The notes under the pieces are model-generated. The model was given only the letters and a program-made list of their open reading frames with translations, did no database searches and was not told where the DNA came from. The translations under genes were made by a program, and so were the position numbers. Positions 52,670 to 62,772 of a stretch of 64,000 bases of DNA are shown piece by piece. The number at the start of each line of letters is the position of its first letter. Position 1 is the first letter of the stretch. This stretch comes from Micromonospora cathayae (GTDB lineage Bacteria; Actinomycetota; Actinomycetes; Mycobacteriales; Micromonosporaceae), in assembly GCF_028993575.1 (NCBI RefSeq), contig NZ_CP118615.1:5299001-5363000 (forward strand). The letters are read 5' to 3'.

Positions 52670-53002
52670 ATGGCTCAGTACGCGATCATGATCTTCGAGC
52701 GGGACACCCCGGGTGGCTGGGCGGACCTGCCCGAGGAGGTCCTGGAGGCGCACGGCCGCTTCCCGGGGCAGATCGAGGAGCTCGGCGGCAAGATCGTCAA
52801 CGGCTTCGCCCTGGAGCCGGGTGGCACCGCCACCAAGATCCGTGGCGACGTGGTCGCCGACGGCCCGTTCGTGGACTCCCCGGAGGTCCTCGGCGGCTTC
52901 TTCGTGATCGAGGCCCGCGACCTCGACCACGCCCTGTCCATCGCCAAGCTGACGCCGATCCACAACGGTGGCGTCGAGGTCCGGCCGCTGCTCTCGGAGT
53001 GA
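52670..53002 (+). CDS. YciI-family protein
   Basis: A 110-aa single-domain YCII-related protein: AQYAIMIFERD at the start, then VLEAHGRFPGQIEELGGKIVNGFALEP, VVADGPFVDSPEVLGGFFVIEARDLDHALSIA and a final VEVRPLL. The conserved histidine (H29) is present. ATG 52670 has AAGGAG 6 nt upstream. Members are ferredoxin-like-fold proteins of mostly unknown function, sometimes accompanying sigma factors or biosynthetic genes. It is followed by the exporter gene after 180 nt. Confidence 0.9.
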   Translation: MAQYAIMIFERDTPGGWADLPEEVLEAHGRFPGQIEELGGKIVNGFALEPGGTATKIRGDVVADGPFVDSPEVLGGFFVIEARDLDHALSIAKLTPIHNGGVEVRPLLSE

Positions 53003-53182
53003 CCGGCCGACCCTGAGCAGGTCGTCACGTGCGCTCTCGTGGTCGACGGAAGGGGGCCGACGCCGTCCGGCGTACGCCACGTCCCCGACCCGGGAGCGCC
53101 GTGTCGTATCCGCAGCACCACCCTGGCCGGGGCGGCGCTCCGACCGGCACCACCGCACATGTGACACCACGAAAGGAACACG

Positions 53183-54793
53183 ATGGATACGAACACAGAG
53201 GACGACCCGAACGCCCTCGCCGGCCGCAGGGAGTGGCTGGGGCTCATCGTCCTGGTCCTGCCGGCACTGCTGCTGTCGGTCGACCTGACGGTGCTGTTCC
53301 TCGCCCTGCCGCACCTGGCCGAGGATCTCGCGCCGAGCGCCACCCAGTCGCTGTGGATCATGGACATCTACGGCTTCCTGCTCGCGGGTTTCCTGGTCAC
53401 CATGGGTACCCTCGGCGACCGGGTCGGGCGGCGGAAGCTGCTGCTGATCGGTGGCGCCTTCTTCGGCGTCGCCTCGGTGATCGCGGCCTACTCCACCAGC
53501 GCGGAGATGCTCATCGCCTCCCGGGCGCTGCTGGGCATCGCCGGCGCGACCCTCGCGCCGTCCACGTTGGCCCTGATCACCAACATGTTCAAGAACCCGA
53601 AGCAGCGGGCCACCGCCATCGCGGTGTGGACCGGCTGTTTCGTGGGCGGCGGCATCCTGGGCCCGATCATCGGTGGCGTCATGCTGTCGTCGTTCTGGTG
53701 GGGTTCGGTGCTGCTGCTGGCGGTGCCGGTCATGCTGCTGCTGCTGGTCGCCGGCCCGGCGCTGCTGCCCGAGTACAAGAACCCGAACACCGGCCGCCTC
53801 GACCCGCTGAGCGTGGCGCTCTCGCTGCTGACCATCCTGCCGTTCATCTACGGCATCAAGGAGTTCGCCCGCGACGGCCTGGAGCTGCGGCCGATCATCG
53901 CGGTGGTCGCCGCCGTGGTCTTCGGGGTGCTGTTCGTCCGCCGGCAGAGCCGGCTGACCGACCCGCTGCTCGACCTCGGCCTGTTCAAGATCGCCCTGCT
54001 CCGCAACGACCTGGTCCTCGGCTCGCTGGTCGGCATCATCACCGGCGGTAGCCTGCTGCTGGTCAACCTGCAGATCCAGATGGTCGAGGGGCTCTCGCCG
54101 TGGAAGACGGGGCTGTGGCTGGTGCCCGGCGCGCTCGCCACGCTGGTCGGCATCGGCATCAGCACCGGGCTGTCCCAGAAGATCCGCCCCGGCGCCCTGA
54201 TGGCGGGCGGGCTCGTGGTGTCGGCCATCGGCTACGCCGTGCTCTCCCAGGTCCCGGCCGAGAACGGCCTGACGCTGGTGGTGATCGGCTCGGTGCTGGC
54301 CCAGGCCGGCCTCGGCCCGGTCGTCGCGTTGGGGTACAACATCCTGGTCAACGCCGCCCCGCCGGACAAGACCGGTTCGGCGTCGGCGCTGTCGGAGACC
54401 AGCGGTGAGTTCGGCGTCGCGGCCGGTATCGGGATCCTGGGCAGCATCGGCACGGCCGTCTACCGGAACGAGATCAACGTCCCGGCCGACCTGCCGGCCG
54501 AGGCGGCCACCACCGCCCGGGAGAGCATCGCCAACGCGATCGCGGTGGCCGGCGAACTCTCCGGGCCGTCCGCCAACGACCTGGTCACCTCGGCCCGCGA
54601 GGCGTTCACCTCCGGGCTGAACCTGGTGGCCACGCTCGCCGGTGTGCTGTTCCTCGTGTTCGCCGTGCTCGCCTGGCAGTGGTTCAAGCACCTGCCGCCG
54701 ACCGGCGAGGAGAACGCCTCGGGCGCCGAGCCGACCGAGCCGGCCGCCACGGACACACCCGATCCGGTCGAGCCAGGGCCGGCCCGGACCTGA
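53183..54793 (+). CDS. MFS drug exporter, DHA2 type (14 TM)
   Basis: A 536-aa major-facilitator protein with about 14 hydrophobic segments. VDLTVLFLALPHLAEDL and MDIYGFLLAGFLVTMGTLGDRVGRRKLLL in TM1-3 and LGIAGATLAPSTLALI in TM4-5 are DHA2 hallmarks (QacA/EmrB type). AAGGA precedes ATG 53183. It is likely to export the product and provide self-resistance. The C-terminal ~40 residues are a soluble acidic tail. Confidence 0.94.
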   Translation: MDTNTEDDPNALAGRREWLGLIVLVLPALLLSVDLTVLFLALPHLAEDLAPSATQSLWIMDIYGFLLAGFLVTMGTLGDRVGRRKLLLIGGAFFGVASVIAAYSTSAEMLIASRALLGIAGATLAPSTLALITNMFKNPKQRATAIAVWTGCFVGGGILGPIIGGVMLSSFWWGSVLLLAVPVMLLLLVAGPALLPEYKNPNTGRLDPLSVALSLLTILPFIYGIKEFARDGLELRPIIAVVAAVVFGVLFVRRQSRLTDPLLDLGLFKIALLRNDLVLGSLVGIITGGSLLLVNLQIQMVEGLSPWKTGLWLVPGALATLVGIGISTGLSQKIRPGALMAGGLVVSAIGYAVLSQVPAENGLTLVVIGSVLAQAGLGPVVALGYNILVNAAPPDKTGSASALSETSGEFGVAAGIGILGSIGTAVYRNEINVPADLPAEAATTARESIANAIAVAGELSGPSANDLVTSAREAFTSGLNLVATLAGVLFLVFAVLAWQWFKHLPPTGEENASGAEPTEPAATDTPDPVEPGPART

Positions 54794-54900
54794 CGGTGAC
54801 CGGCCACGACCGAGCCGCGGCTCGCGTCCCGGGGACGGTGGCGACACCGGTCCCGCACGCGAACCGCGGCTCGGGGTCGTTCCGGCGGTGCCCCGGCGGG

Positions 54901-54948
54901 CCGCCGCCCGGCCGGTGCGGAGTCGACCACGCGCCGGCCGGGCGGCGG
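54901..54948. terminator. Terminator hairpin between convergent genes
   Basis: CCGCCGCCCGGCCGG (54901-54915) pairs perfectly with 54934-54948 around an 18-nt loop, in the gap between the exporter and the double methyltransferase gene. Confidence 0.7.
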
Positions 54949-54975
54949 AAGCCGGGCCCGGGCCGGCCGGGCGGC

Positions 54976-57546
54976 TCAGCGACGCTGGTAGCGCCCCGTG
55001 GTCCAGGCGATGTTCAGGCCGTTCGCCGTGCCGGCCGGGCCGGCCATCAGCTCGGGCAGCACCAGCCGGCTCATCAGGTACCGGATCAGGTCGGTCCGCA
55101 GGCCGGGGTCGGTGACCTCGGCGAGATACTCGGACTGGTTCGCCGGCACCAGCGCGGTCAACAGGCTCTCCTCGGCGAGCAGCTCGTCGGTGCGTCGCCG
55201 GGTCCGGCCGGCGAAATGCGGGGCCAGGGCCGACTCGACCGACGCCACGGTACGTGGACTCGGCAGGATCCGCCGGTCGGCCCGCCGCTGCGCCTCGGCC
55301 CGCGTGGCGGGACGTACGGCGGCCACCGCGGCCCGGACCACCGGCGGCAGGGCGTCCGGGTCGGCGCTGTCCAGCGCCGCGAGCCAGTACCGCCGCAGCA
55401 ACCGGTTCGGATCGTGGAACAGCACCGCGTACCTGGTCGCCGGGTCCAGGTCGGGTGCGCTGAAGGTCAGCACCCCACCGGGCCGCAGCACCTCGGCGAT
55501 CGAGGCGGCGGCGTGCCGCATGGCGTCCCCGCTGAGCAGGTGGAAGACCATGTTGGCGACCACCACGTCCACCGCGAGGCCACCGGTGACCTCCGACAGC
55601 GGTCGGAACCGTCCGGCCGGGTCACGCAGCGCGTGGAACCGGGTGTACGGGACGTCCCGCAGCAGCGCGAAGCCCTGCGCGAACCACGGTGTCGGAATGT
55701 CCACCACGTGCAGTTCCAGGGTGGCTCCCCGCTCGGCGAGACGTTCCTCGATCCGGTGCGCGGCCAGGGCGCGGACCAGTTCCAGGGAGGCCAGCCCGGT
55801 CCCGGCGCCGTAGTCGAGCACCCGTACCGCCTCCCCGGGACGGACCTGGGGGATGCGGGCCTCGACCGCCCGGAGCGCGTCGTGCACCACCTCGCCGGTG
55901 GCACCGGCCGCCCAGCCGCGCGGCCGGTTCAGGTCACCGTCGACGTAGAGCAGCTCGTGCAGCCGGACCCCGTCGGTCAGGTCGGTCTCCGGCGCCGGCT
56001 GCCAGGTGTCCTGGCGTACCGCCGGGGTGAACCGGGGGGTCGGCCGCACCGGCGTGAGCCGGTTCAGCGACACCGCGACGAACGGCCGGGAGGTCGGGTA
56101 GCGGCGCTCCAGGTGGCCGCTCGGCTCGAACCCGGCCAGTCGGCAGCACTGCAGGAACGACTGGTACTCCACCGGGTACTGGTGGGACAGCCCGTGGTAG
56201 GCGTCGAAGGCGACCGAGTGCAGCGCGCCGAGGTGCCGCCGGGTGACCTGCGGGGCCACGCAGTGCGCCTCGATCACCACCATCCCGTGCCGGCCGACGT
56301 GCGGCTGCCACCGGCTCAGGTGGGCCACCAGGTCGGCCTCCACGTCGACGGCGCTCAGCGGGGACCCGTCCGGGGCCACGTACGCGCCGCTGGCCAGGCC
56401 GGGCACCGAGGCACGCGGGCCACCGCCGAGGTACGTGCGGTCGTGGTCGATGAACGACCGGATGTGCAGTCCGTCGGTCATGTCGAGGCCGTGCGCGGCG
56501 AGCTGCCCACGTAGCGCGGCCGGGTCGCCGATCTCACCGATCAGCAGGATCGGGTCGCGGACGCCGGCCGCCTCCAGCACCTCCCGCGCGGTGTCCAGCG
56601 CGACCGGGCTGACGTCGATGCCGACGTAGCGGATGTCGTCGCCGAACATGCCGTGCAGGTGCGCCAGCCAGCTACCGTCGCCGCAGCCCATGTCGGCGAT
56701 GAACGCCGGCCGGGACGGGCCGGCGAAGATGTCCCGGAACACCGGGTCGGCGTCGGCGAAGTACCGCCGGTGGGCCGCCGCGCTGGCCTGCACGTTGAGC
56801 TGCCGTTCGCAGTGCCACTCCCCCGCGCCGGGGCTGACGACGAGGTCGCCCCGGCAGAGCTGCGGCAGCCGGGACAGCATCGGCAGGTACGAGCCGACCA
56901 TGCCCAGGTGGTCGACGAAGGCCAGGCCGGCGTTCCCCCACGGGGTCCACCGGTGGGCCGGGTCGAGCCAGCCGAGCGCGGTCAGCAGGCGGGCGGTCTC
57001 CCCGTCCGGGGAGTCCAGCCGGCCGGCGCCGCGCAGCGCCAGCAGGGCGGGCACCGCCAACGCGCCGTCCAGGTGGGCCACGGCCAGGTCGGTGGGGTCG
57101 AGGCCCCGCCGCCAGTCCAGGTGGGCGTCGACCAGGGCGGTGAAGGTGTCGCCGGTGGCACCGTCCCAGGGGGCCGCCCAGCAGCCCGGGTCGGTCCGGT
57201 CGAAGCGGGCCAGGAACTCGCCGGCGGCGAGGTACCGGTCCCGGTGGCGCAGCGCGGCCCGGCCGGCGGGTGTCCAGTCGGCCCCGGAGTCGTCCCCGGT
57301 CAGCCAGCCGGCGGCGGCCAGGCACCGCCAGGCGACCCGCAGGTAGCCGTTGTCGTCCGGGCGGCGCGGCGGCGTCCCGCCGTCGAGCAGGCCGAGCGCG
57401 TCCAGCGCCCGTACCGTCGCGGCCAGCATGACGCCGTCCTGGAAGAGGAAGGCGGTGCGGCGCAGCGCCTCCCGGTCCACCAGGGCACCGGTTCCCGGAT
57501 CCGCCGGGGGTGGGGCGATGAGCGTGTGGGTGGGTTCGAGACCCAT
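54976..57546 (-). CDS. Double SAM-dependent methyltransferase, two domains in one protein
   Basis: An 856-aa protein with two SAM folds. Residues 20-110 look like a helical dimerisation/winged region (ALDALGLLD, WRCLAAAGWLTGDD). Domain 1 has motif I DMGCGDG (285-291), GIDVSP after it and HIRSFIDHDR near 361-370. Domain 2 has LDYGAGTG (577-584), then VVDIPTPW and LRPGGVLTFS. The first domain's HxRSFxDHDR resembles, from memory, AprA-type polyketide methyltransferases; I hold that loosely. The ATG at 57546 has GGAGG 7 nt upstream. One half may be inactive or the two may methylate different sites. It sits between the exporter and the oxidase, as tailoring. Confidence 0.8.
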   Translation of the reverse strand: MGLEPTHTLIAPPPADPGTGALVDREALRRTAFLFQDGVMLAATVRALDALGLLDGGTPPRRPDDNGYLRVAWRCLAAAGWLTGDDSGADWTPAGRAALRHRDRYLAAGEFLARFDRTDPGCWAAPWDGATGDTFTALVDAHLDWRRGLDPTDLAVAHLDGALAVPALLALRGAGRLDSPDGETARLLTALGWLDPAHRWTPWGNAGLAFVDHLGMVGSYLPMLSRLPQLCRGDLVVSPGAGEWHCERQLNVQASAAAHRRYFADADPVFRDIFAGPSRPAFIADMGCGDGSWLAHLHGMFGDDIRYVGIDVSPVALDTAREVLEAAGVRDPILLIGEIGDPAALRGQLAAHGLDMTDGLHIRSFIDHDRTYLGGGPRASVPGLASGAYVAPDGSPLSAVDVEADLVAHLSRWQPHVGRHGMVVIEAHCVAPQVTRRHLGALHSVAFDAYHGLSHQYPVEYQSFLQCCRLAGFEPSGHLERRYPTSRPFVAVSLNRLTPVRPTPRFTPAVRQDTWQPAPETDLTDGVRLHELLYVDGDLNRPRGWAAGATGEVVHDALRAVEARIPQVRPGEAVRVLDYGAGTGLASLELVRALAAHRIEERLAERGATLELHVVDIPTPWFAQGFALLRDVPYTRFHALRDPAGRFRPLSEVTGGLAVDVVVANMVFHLLSGDAMRHAAASIAEVLRPGGVLTFSAPDLDPATRYAVLFHDPNRLLRRYWLAALDSADPDALPPVVRAAVAAVRPATRAEAQRRADRRILPSPRTVASVESALAPHFAGRTRRRTDELLAEESLLTALVPANQSEYLAEVTDPGLRTDLIRYLMSRLVLPELMAGPAGTANGLNIAWTTGRYQRR

Positions 57547-57844
57547 ATGTCAACCTCCAACTGACGACCGTTGACGTACGGGCCACCGCGTTGATCGCCA
57601 ACGTCGGTCATCGGAGTCGCCGTCACGGTGCGCCCATCGTGGAGGCCGACGCCATGGGCGGGCATCTTCGTCGTTGCCGTCGGTCCCACACCGGTACCGA
57701 CCAACGAGAAGAGAGCATTTTGGAAGAGATACCGACCGGTTCGTGATGAGACGATGCGGTGCGGCTTCCCGCGCGCGCGGGAGAGTACCTGCTGCCCGCC
57801 TCGTTACGCGAGGTCGGTCAATCCTGCCCACTGATGGGAGATCC

Positions 57845-59251
57845 ATGCCGAACCGGCGACACTTCCTGGCGCTCGGCGTCACCACCGGCTCCATGCTCGC
57901 CGCAGGCGTCATGCACCGGGCCGCGGCCAGCCCCACGGCCGAGCCGACCACCGCGGACCAGCCGTTCTCGGTGCCGATGCCCGTACCGGTCACCAAGCGG
58001 CCGACCCGCACCGTGCGGGGCACCGACCTGTACCGGATGGCGATCAAGCCGGCCCGGGTGGAGATCCTGCCCGGCAAGACCACCGCGGTGTACAGCTACG
58101 ACGGCCAGTTCCTCGGGCCCACCATCCGGGCCGACCTCGGCCGGCCGGTGAAGGTGGAGTTCACCAACCAGCTCGACCACCCCGCCAACGTGCACCTGCA
58201 CGGCGGGCACGTCGCGGCGGACAGCGACGGCTTCCCGATGGACGTCATCGAGCCCGGCCAGTCGCGGACGTACAACTACCCGAACCTCCAGCGTGGCGCG
58301 ACGTTGTGGTATCACGACCACGCGCACCACATGGAGGCCGAGCACGTCTTCCGGGGCCTGCACGGCTTCTACCTGATCGAGGACGGCTCCTCGGCCCGCC
58401 TCGGCCTGCCCACCGGCGCGTACGACGTGCCGATCATGTTCCGGGACGTGCAGTTCGACGAGAACGGTGAGCTGCTCTACCAGATCGAGCGGGACACCAT
58501 CCTGACCAACGGCAAGGTGCAGCCGTTCTTCCGGGTGGGCACCCGCCGCTACCGGTTCCGGCTGCTCAACGCCTCCACCGAGAAGGGCTTCGACCTGGTC
58601 CTCGGCGACGGCGAGCCGATGACCCAGATCGCCTCGGACGGCGGCCTGCTGCCGGCCCCGCTGCCCCGGACGCTGGTGCGGCTGTCGGCCGGCGAGCGGC
58701 AGGAGGTCGTGATCGACTTCGCCCGGTACCCGGTGGGCACGCAGTTGGTGCTCAACGACGCCCGCAGCGGCGTCCCGGTGCTCCGGTTCGACGTGGTCCG
58801 CCAGGAGGCCAACCGCCGCCGGATGCCCACCACGCTGGTTCCGCTGCCGCCGATGCCGCGCGCGACGAGGGAGCGCGACGTCGACTTCAGCTTCGACCTG
58901 AGTGGGTTCCCGGTCGGCCAGGTCAACGGCAAGCCGTACGACCCGGACCGGGTGGACTTCACCATCAAGCGGGGCAGCACGGAGATCTGGCGGATCCACA
59001 ACAGCGACCCCGACGGCATCGACCACAACTTCCACCTGCACATGACGCACTTCCGGGTGCTCGACCGGGACGGTGCGCCGCCGCTGCCGGAGGACGCCGG
59101 GCTCAAGGACACCATCTACGTGCCGGCCGGCGCCCGCAACATCCGGGTGCAGGCGCACTTCCCGCGCTACACCGGCAAGTACGTGTTCCACTGCCACTTC
59201 CTGGAGCACTCCTCCATCGGCATGATGGCCACCATGGAGATCGTGCCCTGA
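57845..59251 (+). CDS. Tat-exported multicopper oxidase (CotA/phenoxazinone-synthase-like)
   Basis: A 468-aa copper oxidase. MPNRRHFLAL is a twin-arginine signal with a following hydrophobic stretch, so it acts outside the membrane. Copper ligands are H117 and H119 (HLHGGH), H157 and H159 (WYHDHAHH), HNFHLHMTHF, and HCHFLEHSSIGMM with C450 and the axial methionine M460. GGGAG precedes ATG 57845. Relatives oxidise o-aminophenols, bilirubin or phenols; with a phenol hydroxylase (HpaB-like) nearby, it may couple or oxidise a phenolic product. It could also be a copper-tolerance enzyme. Confidence 0.93.
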   Translation: MPNRRHFLALGVTTGSMLAAGVMHRAAASPTAEPTTADQPFSVPMPVPVTKRPTRTVRGTDLYRMAIKPARVEILPGKTTAVYSYDGQFLGPTIRADLGRPVKVEFTNQLDHPANVHLHGGHVAADSDGFPMDVIEPGQSRTYNYPNLQRGATLWYHDHAHHMEAEHVFRGLHGFYLIEDGSSARLGLPTGAYDVPIMFRDVQFDENGELLYQIERDTILTNGKVQPFFRVGTRRYRFRLLNASTEKGFDLVLGDGEPMTQIASDGGLLPAPLPRTLVRLSAGERQEVVIDFARYPVGTQLVLNDARSGVPVLRFDVVRQEANRRRMPTTLVPLPPMPRATRERDVDFSFDLSGFPVGQVNGKPYDPDRVDFTIKRGSTEIWRIHNSDPDGIDHNFHLHMTHFRVLDRDGAPPLPEDAGLKDTIYVPAGARNIRVQAHFPRYTGKYVFHCHFLEHSSIGMMATMEIVP

Positions 59252-59258
59252 TCCGACC

Positions 59259-59290
59259 GGTGCCGCGCCCGGGAATCCGGGCGCGGCACC
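59259..59290. terminator. Bidirectional terminator hairpin
   Basis: GGTGCCGCGCCCGG (59259-59272) pairs perfectly with 59277-59290 around GAAT, between the convergent oxidase and DUF2306 genes. Confidence 0.85.
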
Positions 59291-59314
59291 GTCGTGTCCG
59301 TCAGCGGTCGGCGG

Positions 59315-59998
59315 TCAGCGGACCGGTCGACCGGCGGTCCGGTAGAGCCACCACTGCACCGCCATCAGGTTGCCCACCCAGCCGACCCAGCGGGCCGCCT
59401 CGAGGTAGTAGTTCCCGTCGATCTCGAACGGCAGCTGCATACCGACCATCACGATGATCGAACCCCAGAAGTTGTTCATCACCATGGCGAAGGCGTACAG
59501 CATGAACCGGCGGTGCTCGGCGTAGCGCCGCTGCCGGATCCGGATGTAGCCGATGACGCTGAACGTGATCCAGAGCAGCGTCGCGATGGTGACGCCGAGC
59601 TTCCCCACCGGCGGGGCGAACGGCACGATGATCAGCCCGAGCGCGCCGGCGATCAGGGTGGTCACCACGTACACCCGGCCGCCCCAGCGGTGCACCGCCG
59701 GGTAGGTCCGGCGCAGCCACGGCCACACCTGGAAGATCGCGGTAAGCAGCGCGATGGTGGCGACCCCGATGTGCGCGATCAGCGCCGGGTAGTAGAGCGA
59801 GAAGCCCTCGTGCGGCATCAGCGGCGCCGTTTCCCGGTTCAGGTACGGCAGCGCGGTGATGGCGATGTAGATGACGGAGAAGATGAACAGCGGCACGATC
59901 CAGGGACGCCGCCACAGCGGCTTCTTTCCTTCCGGGGGACGTCCCGGCCTGATCCGTGGCGTGGTGGGTGCGTCGATGCGGTCGAGGTTCTGGGTCAC
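59315..59998 (-). CDS. DUF2306-like integral membrane protein
   Basis: A 227-aa protein with about six transmembrane segments after a basic ~35-residue N-terminus. RTYPAVHRWGGRVYVVTTLIAG and RYAEHRRFMLYAFAMVMNN with conserved histidines are the features I recall for DUF2306, a heme-binding-like membrane family of unknown role. GTG 59998 has AAGGA 6 nt upstream; the longer upstream frame has no such site. It is convergent with the multicopper oxidase, and a membrane electron or metal partner role is speculative. Confidence 0.8.
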   Translation of the reverse strand: MTQNLDRIDAPTTPRIRPGRPPEGKKPLWRRPWIVPLFIFSVIYIAITALPYLNRETAPLMPHEGFSLYYPALIAHIGVATIALLTAIFQVWPWLRRTYPAVHRWGGRVYVVTTLIAGALGLIIVPFAPPVGKLGVTIATLLWITFSVIGYIRIRQRRYAEHRRFMLYAFAMVMNNFWGSIIVMVGMQLPFEIDGNYYLEAARWVGWVGNLMAVQWWLYRTAGRPVR

Positions 59999-60205
59999 GG
60001 TGGTTCCTTCGTGTCGAGCGGGCCGTCGGACGCTGCCGCCGCGCATCCCGCAACCGGTCCCGGGGGGCTCCGTGGCGTGCCGGGTTCGACGGCACCGCTG
60101 GTCCACGCCGGTTTGGGAGTCAGCCTCACACCGGTCAACCGGGCCGGCACCTCTCAAATTGCCCTTTGTCGTTCCCCTCCCCGGGACCGTCCGCTGATCG
60201 GACGC

Positions 60206-61276
60206 TCAGCCGATCACGACCGTGGCGACCTGCGGTGACGCCGACCCGCGCAGCGCGTCGAGGAACGCCGCGGCGGCGGCCTCCGGCCCCCGCCGCCGGT
60301 CCACCCGGAGCCAGTCCGTGGTGGACCGCAGGAACCGCTCCTCGGCGGCGGCGTACCGGGCGTGGTGGCGGTCGGCGCCCTCGGCGGCCCGCGCCTTCTG
60401 CTCCACGTCCGGGGTGAAGAAGATCTCCGGTGCCGGGCCGGGCAGCTCGGGCAGCTCCATGGTGCCGCCGGCGTGGGTGTAGCCGACCTGGGCGGTGTGC
60501 ACCAGGCCGGGCGCGAGGTGTCCGCACTGGTCCGCCAGCGCCGCCGGCTGACCGGTGAAGTCGAGCAGCACGGTCGAGGTCCGGGCGGGCAGGGTGGACA
60601 CCTCGTCGTAGGTCAGCACCCGGTCGTAGAGGCCCAGGCCGGTGACGAAGTCCCGGTGCCGGGCGGCGGTGAGCCCGACCAGCTCCAGTGGACGGTCGTC
60701 GCGCAGCCGCTCGGCCAGGCCCAGCGCGGTACGGCTCGACGCGCTGCTCACCACGGCCCGCGCCACGCCGGCCGCGCCGTGCTCGACGAGGAAGTCGGCG
60801 AGCGCGAACGACGCCGGGTACAGCGGCCGGACCAGGGTACGGAGGTCGTCGAGTTCGTCGGGGACCTCACCGAGCGGGTAGGTGCGGTACCAGTCGTGCA
60901 GGAAGGCCCGTTGCGGCGCGGCGTCGACGAATCCCCGGTCGGTCGGGGTGATCCAGGTGGTGTGGTGGCTGGACATCGGCAGGAAGCCGAAGTAGCGGGT
61001 GCCGACGGCGACATCGGGGTGCCGGGACGCCTCGGCCCGCGCGTACCCCCAGACCGGCACCCGGGCGTACCCGTCGGCGGCTGGGAACACGTCGAAGAAC
61101 GGCAGCTCCGAGTCGCCCAGCCGGGCGTAGGTGACGTTGTTGGCGGTGACCGCGAACTTCTCGACGGCCAGCCGTACCTGGCCGGGCTCGAGCGGTTCGG
61201 TCGAGCCGGCGCGCACCTCGGTGACCGTCGGGTCGTCGCGGCGGACCAGCACCTCCCAGCAGTCCTGTGCGGACAC
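60206..61276 (-). CDS. DUF2855-family protein (MDR-like reductase fold)
   Basis: A 356-aa protein resembling the DUF2855 family, a divergent branch of the medium-chain dehydrogenase/quinone-reductase fold. [50 protein letters not shown] and the later [17 protein letters not shown] are typical. The usual glycine-rich NADP loop is changed to [13 protein letters not shown] 61276 follows GGAGGAG by 5 nt. It may reduce an enone or ketone tailoring intermediate, but no substrate is known for the family. Confidence 0.8.
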   Translation of the reverse strand: MSAQDCWEVLVRRDDPTVTEVRAGSTEPLEPGQVRLAVEKFAVTANNVTYARLGDSELPFFDVFPAADGYARVPVWGYARAEASRHPDVAVGTRYFGFLPMSSHHTTWITPTDRGFVDAAPQRAFLHDWYRTYPLGEVPDELDDLRTLVRPLYPASFALADFLVEHGAAGVARAVVSSASSRTALGLAERLRDDRPLELVGLTAARHRDFVTGLGLYDRVLTYDEVSTLPARTSTVLLDFTGQPAALADQCGHLAPGLVHTAQVGYTHAGGTMELPELPGPAPEIFFTPDVEQKARAAEGADRHHARYAAAEERFLRSTTDWLRVDRRRGPEAAAAAFLDALRGSASPQVATVVIG

Positions 61277-61545
61277 GGCATCTCCTCCAGGTGGTCGGGG
61301 GCACTGCGCCCAGCCTCGTGCCGGGCGTGTGTCCACGGCATCTTCCGGATTGCGGCGCGCCCCGGGCGGGGTCCGGACGCACCGCAGACGGCCCCTCGGT
61401 CGGGCCGCCGACACCGGCGCGATCGCGCACGCTGGGAGGTGCGCGCCGCCGCACCGGGTGCAACATTCACTCCGTGCCGCGCGCCCGGTGACGATGACGT
61501 GCCGATGCCGAGGCCGTAGCCGCCCTGCCCATGGAAAGGTGTGCC

Positions 61546-62772
61546 ATGACGTCATCGACCCCTCCGGACGGCCCCGCCGTCACCCACCCGACGATGCTCC
61601 CGTCGCTGACCAGCCTGCGGTTCGTGGTCGCGGCGATGATCTTTTCGTTCCACGCCACCGGGTACGTGCTGTTCACCTCGCCGGGCTTCAGCGGCAAGTA
61701 CCTCGGGCTGGTCACCATGGGTGGCTGGGCGGGCATGAGCTTCTTCTTCATGCTCAGCGGTTTCGTGCTCACCTGGGTCTGGCGCGAGGGCGACCGGACC
61801 ACCACGTTCTGGCGTCGGCGGCTGGTCCGGGTCTTCCCGAACCACCTGGTGATGTTCGCGGTCACCGCGATCGGCATGGTCACCGTGCTGGGTCTGGCCT
61901 TCGACGGGCGGCGCGCGCTGGCGAACGTGCTGCTGATCCAGGCGTGGTTCCCGCAGCTCGACGTCCGGATCGCCTACAACTCGCCGTCCTGGTCGCTGTC
62001 CGCGGAGCTGTTGTTCTACCTGTGCTTCCCGGCGCTGCTGGCGCTGGTGCGCCGGATCCGGCCGGAGCGGCTGTGGGCGTGGGCGATCGGTGTGCTGGCG
62101 GTCATCACGCTGGTGGTGCCGTTCGTGGTGCGGTTGGTGGTGCCGTCGGCGAACCCGATGCCGTTCATCGAGCTGAGCGCCGAGCAGTTCTGGATCCTGT
62201 TCCACTTCCCGCCGGTCCGGATGCTGGAGTTCTTCGTCGGCATGCTGCTGGCCCGGATCGTGCTGACCAACCGCCGGGTGCCGCTGACCTTCGGCGGGGC
62301 GATGGCGCTCGTGGTCGCCGCGTACGGCCTCGGCCCGCTGTTCCCGCCCGAGTTCCGGATGGTGGCGGTGATGGCGGTGCCGCTGGCCCTGCTGATCCCG
62401 GCCGGCGCGGTGGCCGACATGCGCCGGACCCGGCCGACCCTGCTCAGCAGCAAACCGATGGTCTACCTGGGCAACCTGGCGTACGCGTTCTACCTGGTGC
62501 ACCTCCAGGTGCTGATCTTCGGCAGCCGCTGGCTCGGCACCGACCAGCCGGGCAGCACGCCGTTCGGGATCGCCATGCTGGTGCTGCTGTTCGCCGTGTC
62601 GGTAGCGCTGTCGTGGCTGCTGTTCACGCTGGTGGAGCAGCCGATGATGCGCCGCTTCGGGTCGAAGCGACGCGGCCGCCGGCCGATCCCGCCAACCGTC
62701 CCGGCAGCGTCCGAGCCGGTCACTCCGACCGCTGCGGACGCTGCCCCCGAACCCACGGGTGGAGTCAGATGA
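61546..62772 (+). CDS. Acyltransferase-3 family membrane O-acyltransferase
   Basis: A 408-aa integral membrane protein with about ten hydrophobic helices. The conserved histidine H36 is in [16 protein letters not shown], and [17 protein letters not shown] is the second hallmark. Family members transfer acetyl, isovaleryl or similar groups onto sugars or macrolides. GGAAAGG lies 6 nt before ATG 61546. The stop overlaps the monooxygenase start (ATGA), so both belong to one pathway. It could acylate the deoxysugar or the aglycone. Confidence 0.92.
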   Translation: MTSSTPPDGPAVTHPTMLPSLTSLRFVVAAMIFSFHATGYVLFTSPGFSGKYLGLVTMGGWAGMSFFFMLSGFVLTWVWREGDRTTTFWRRRLVRVFPNHLVMFAVTAIGMVTVLGLAFDGRRALANVLLIQAWFPQLDVRIAYNSPSWSLSAELLFYLCFPALLALVRRIRPERLWAWAIGVLAVITLVVPFVVRLVVPSANPMPFIELSAEQFWILFHFPPVRMLEFFVGMLLARIVLTNRRVPLTFGGAMALVVAAYGLGPLFPPEFRMVAVMAVPLALLIPAGAVADMRRTRPTLLSSKPMVYLGNLAYAFYLVHLQVLIFGSRWLGTDQPGSTPFGIAMLVLLFAVSVALSWLLFTLVEQPMMRRFGSKRRGRRPIPPTVPAASEPVTPTAADAAPEPTGGVR

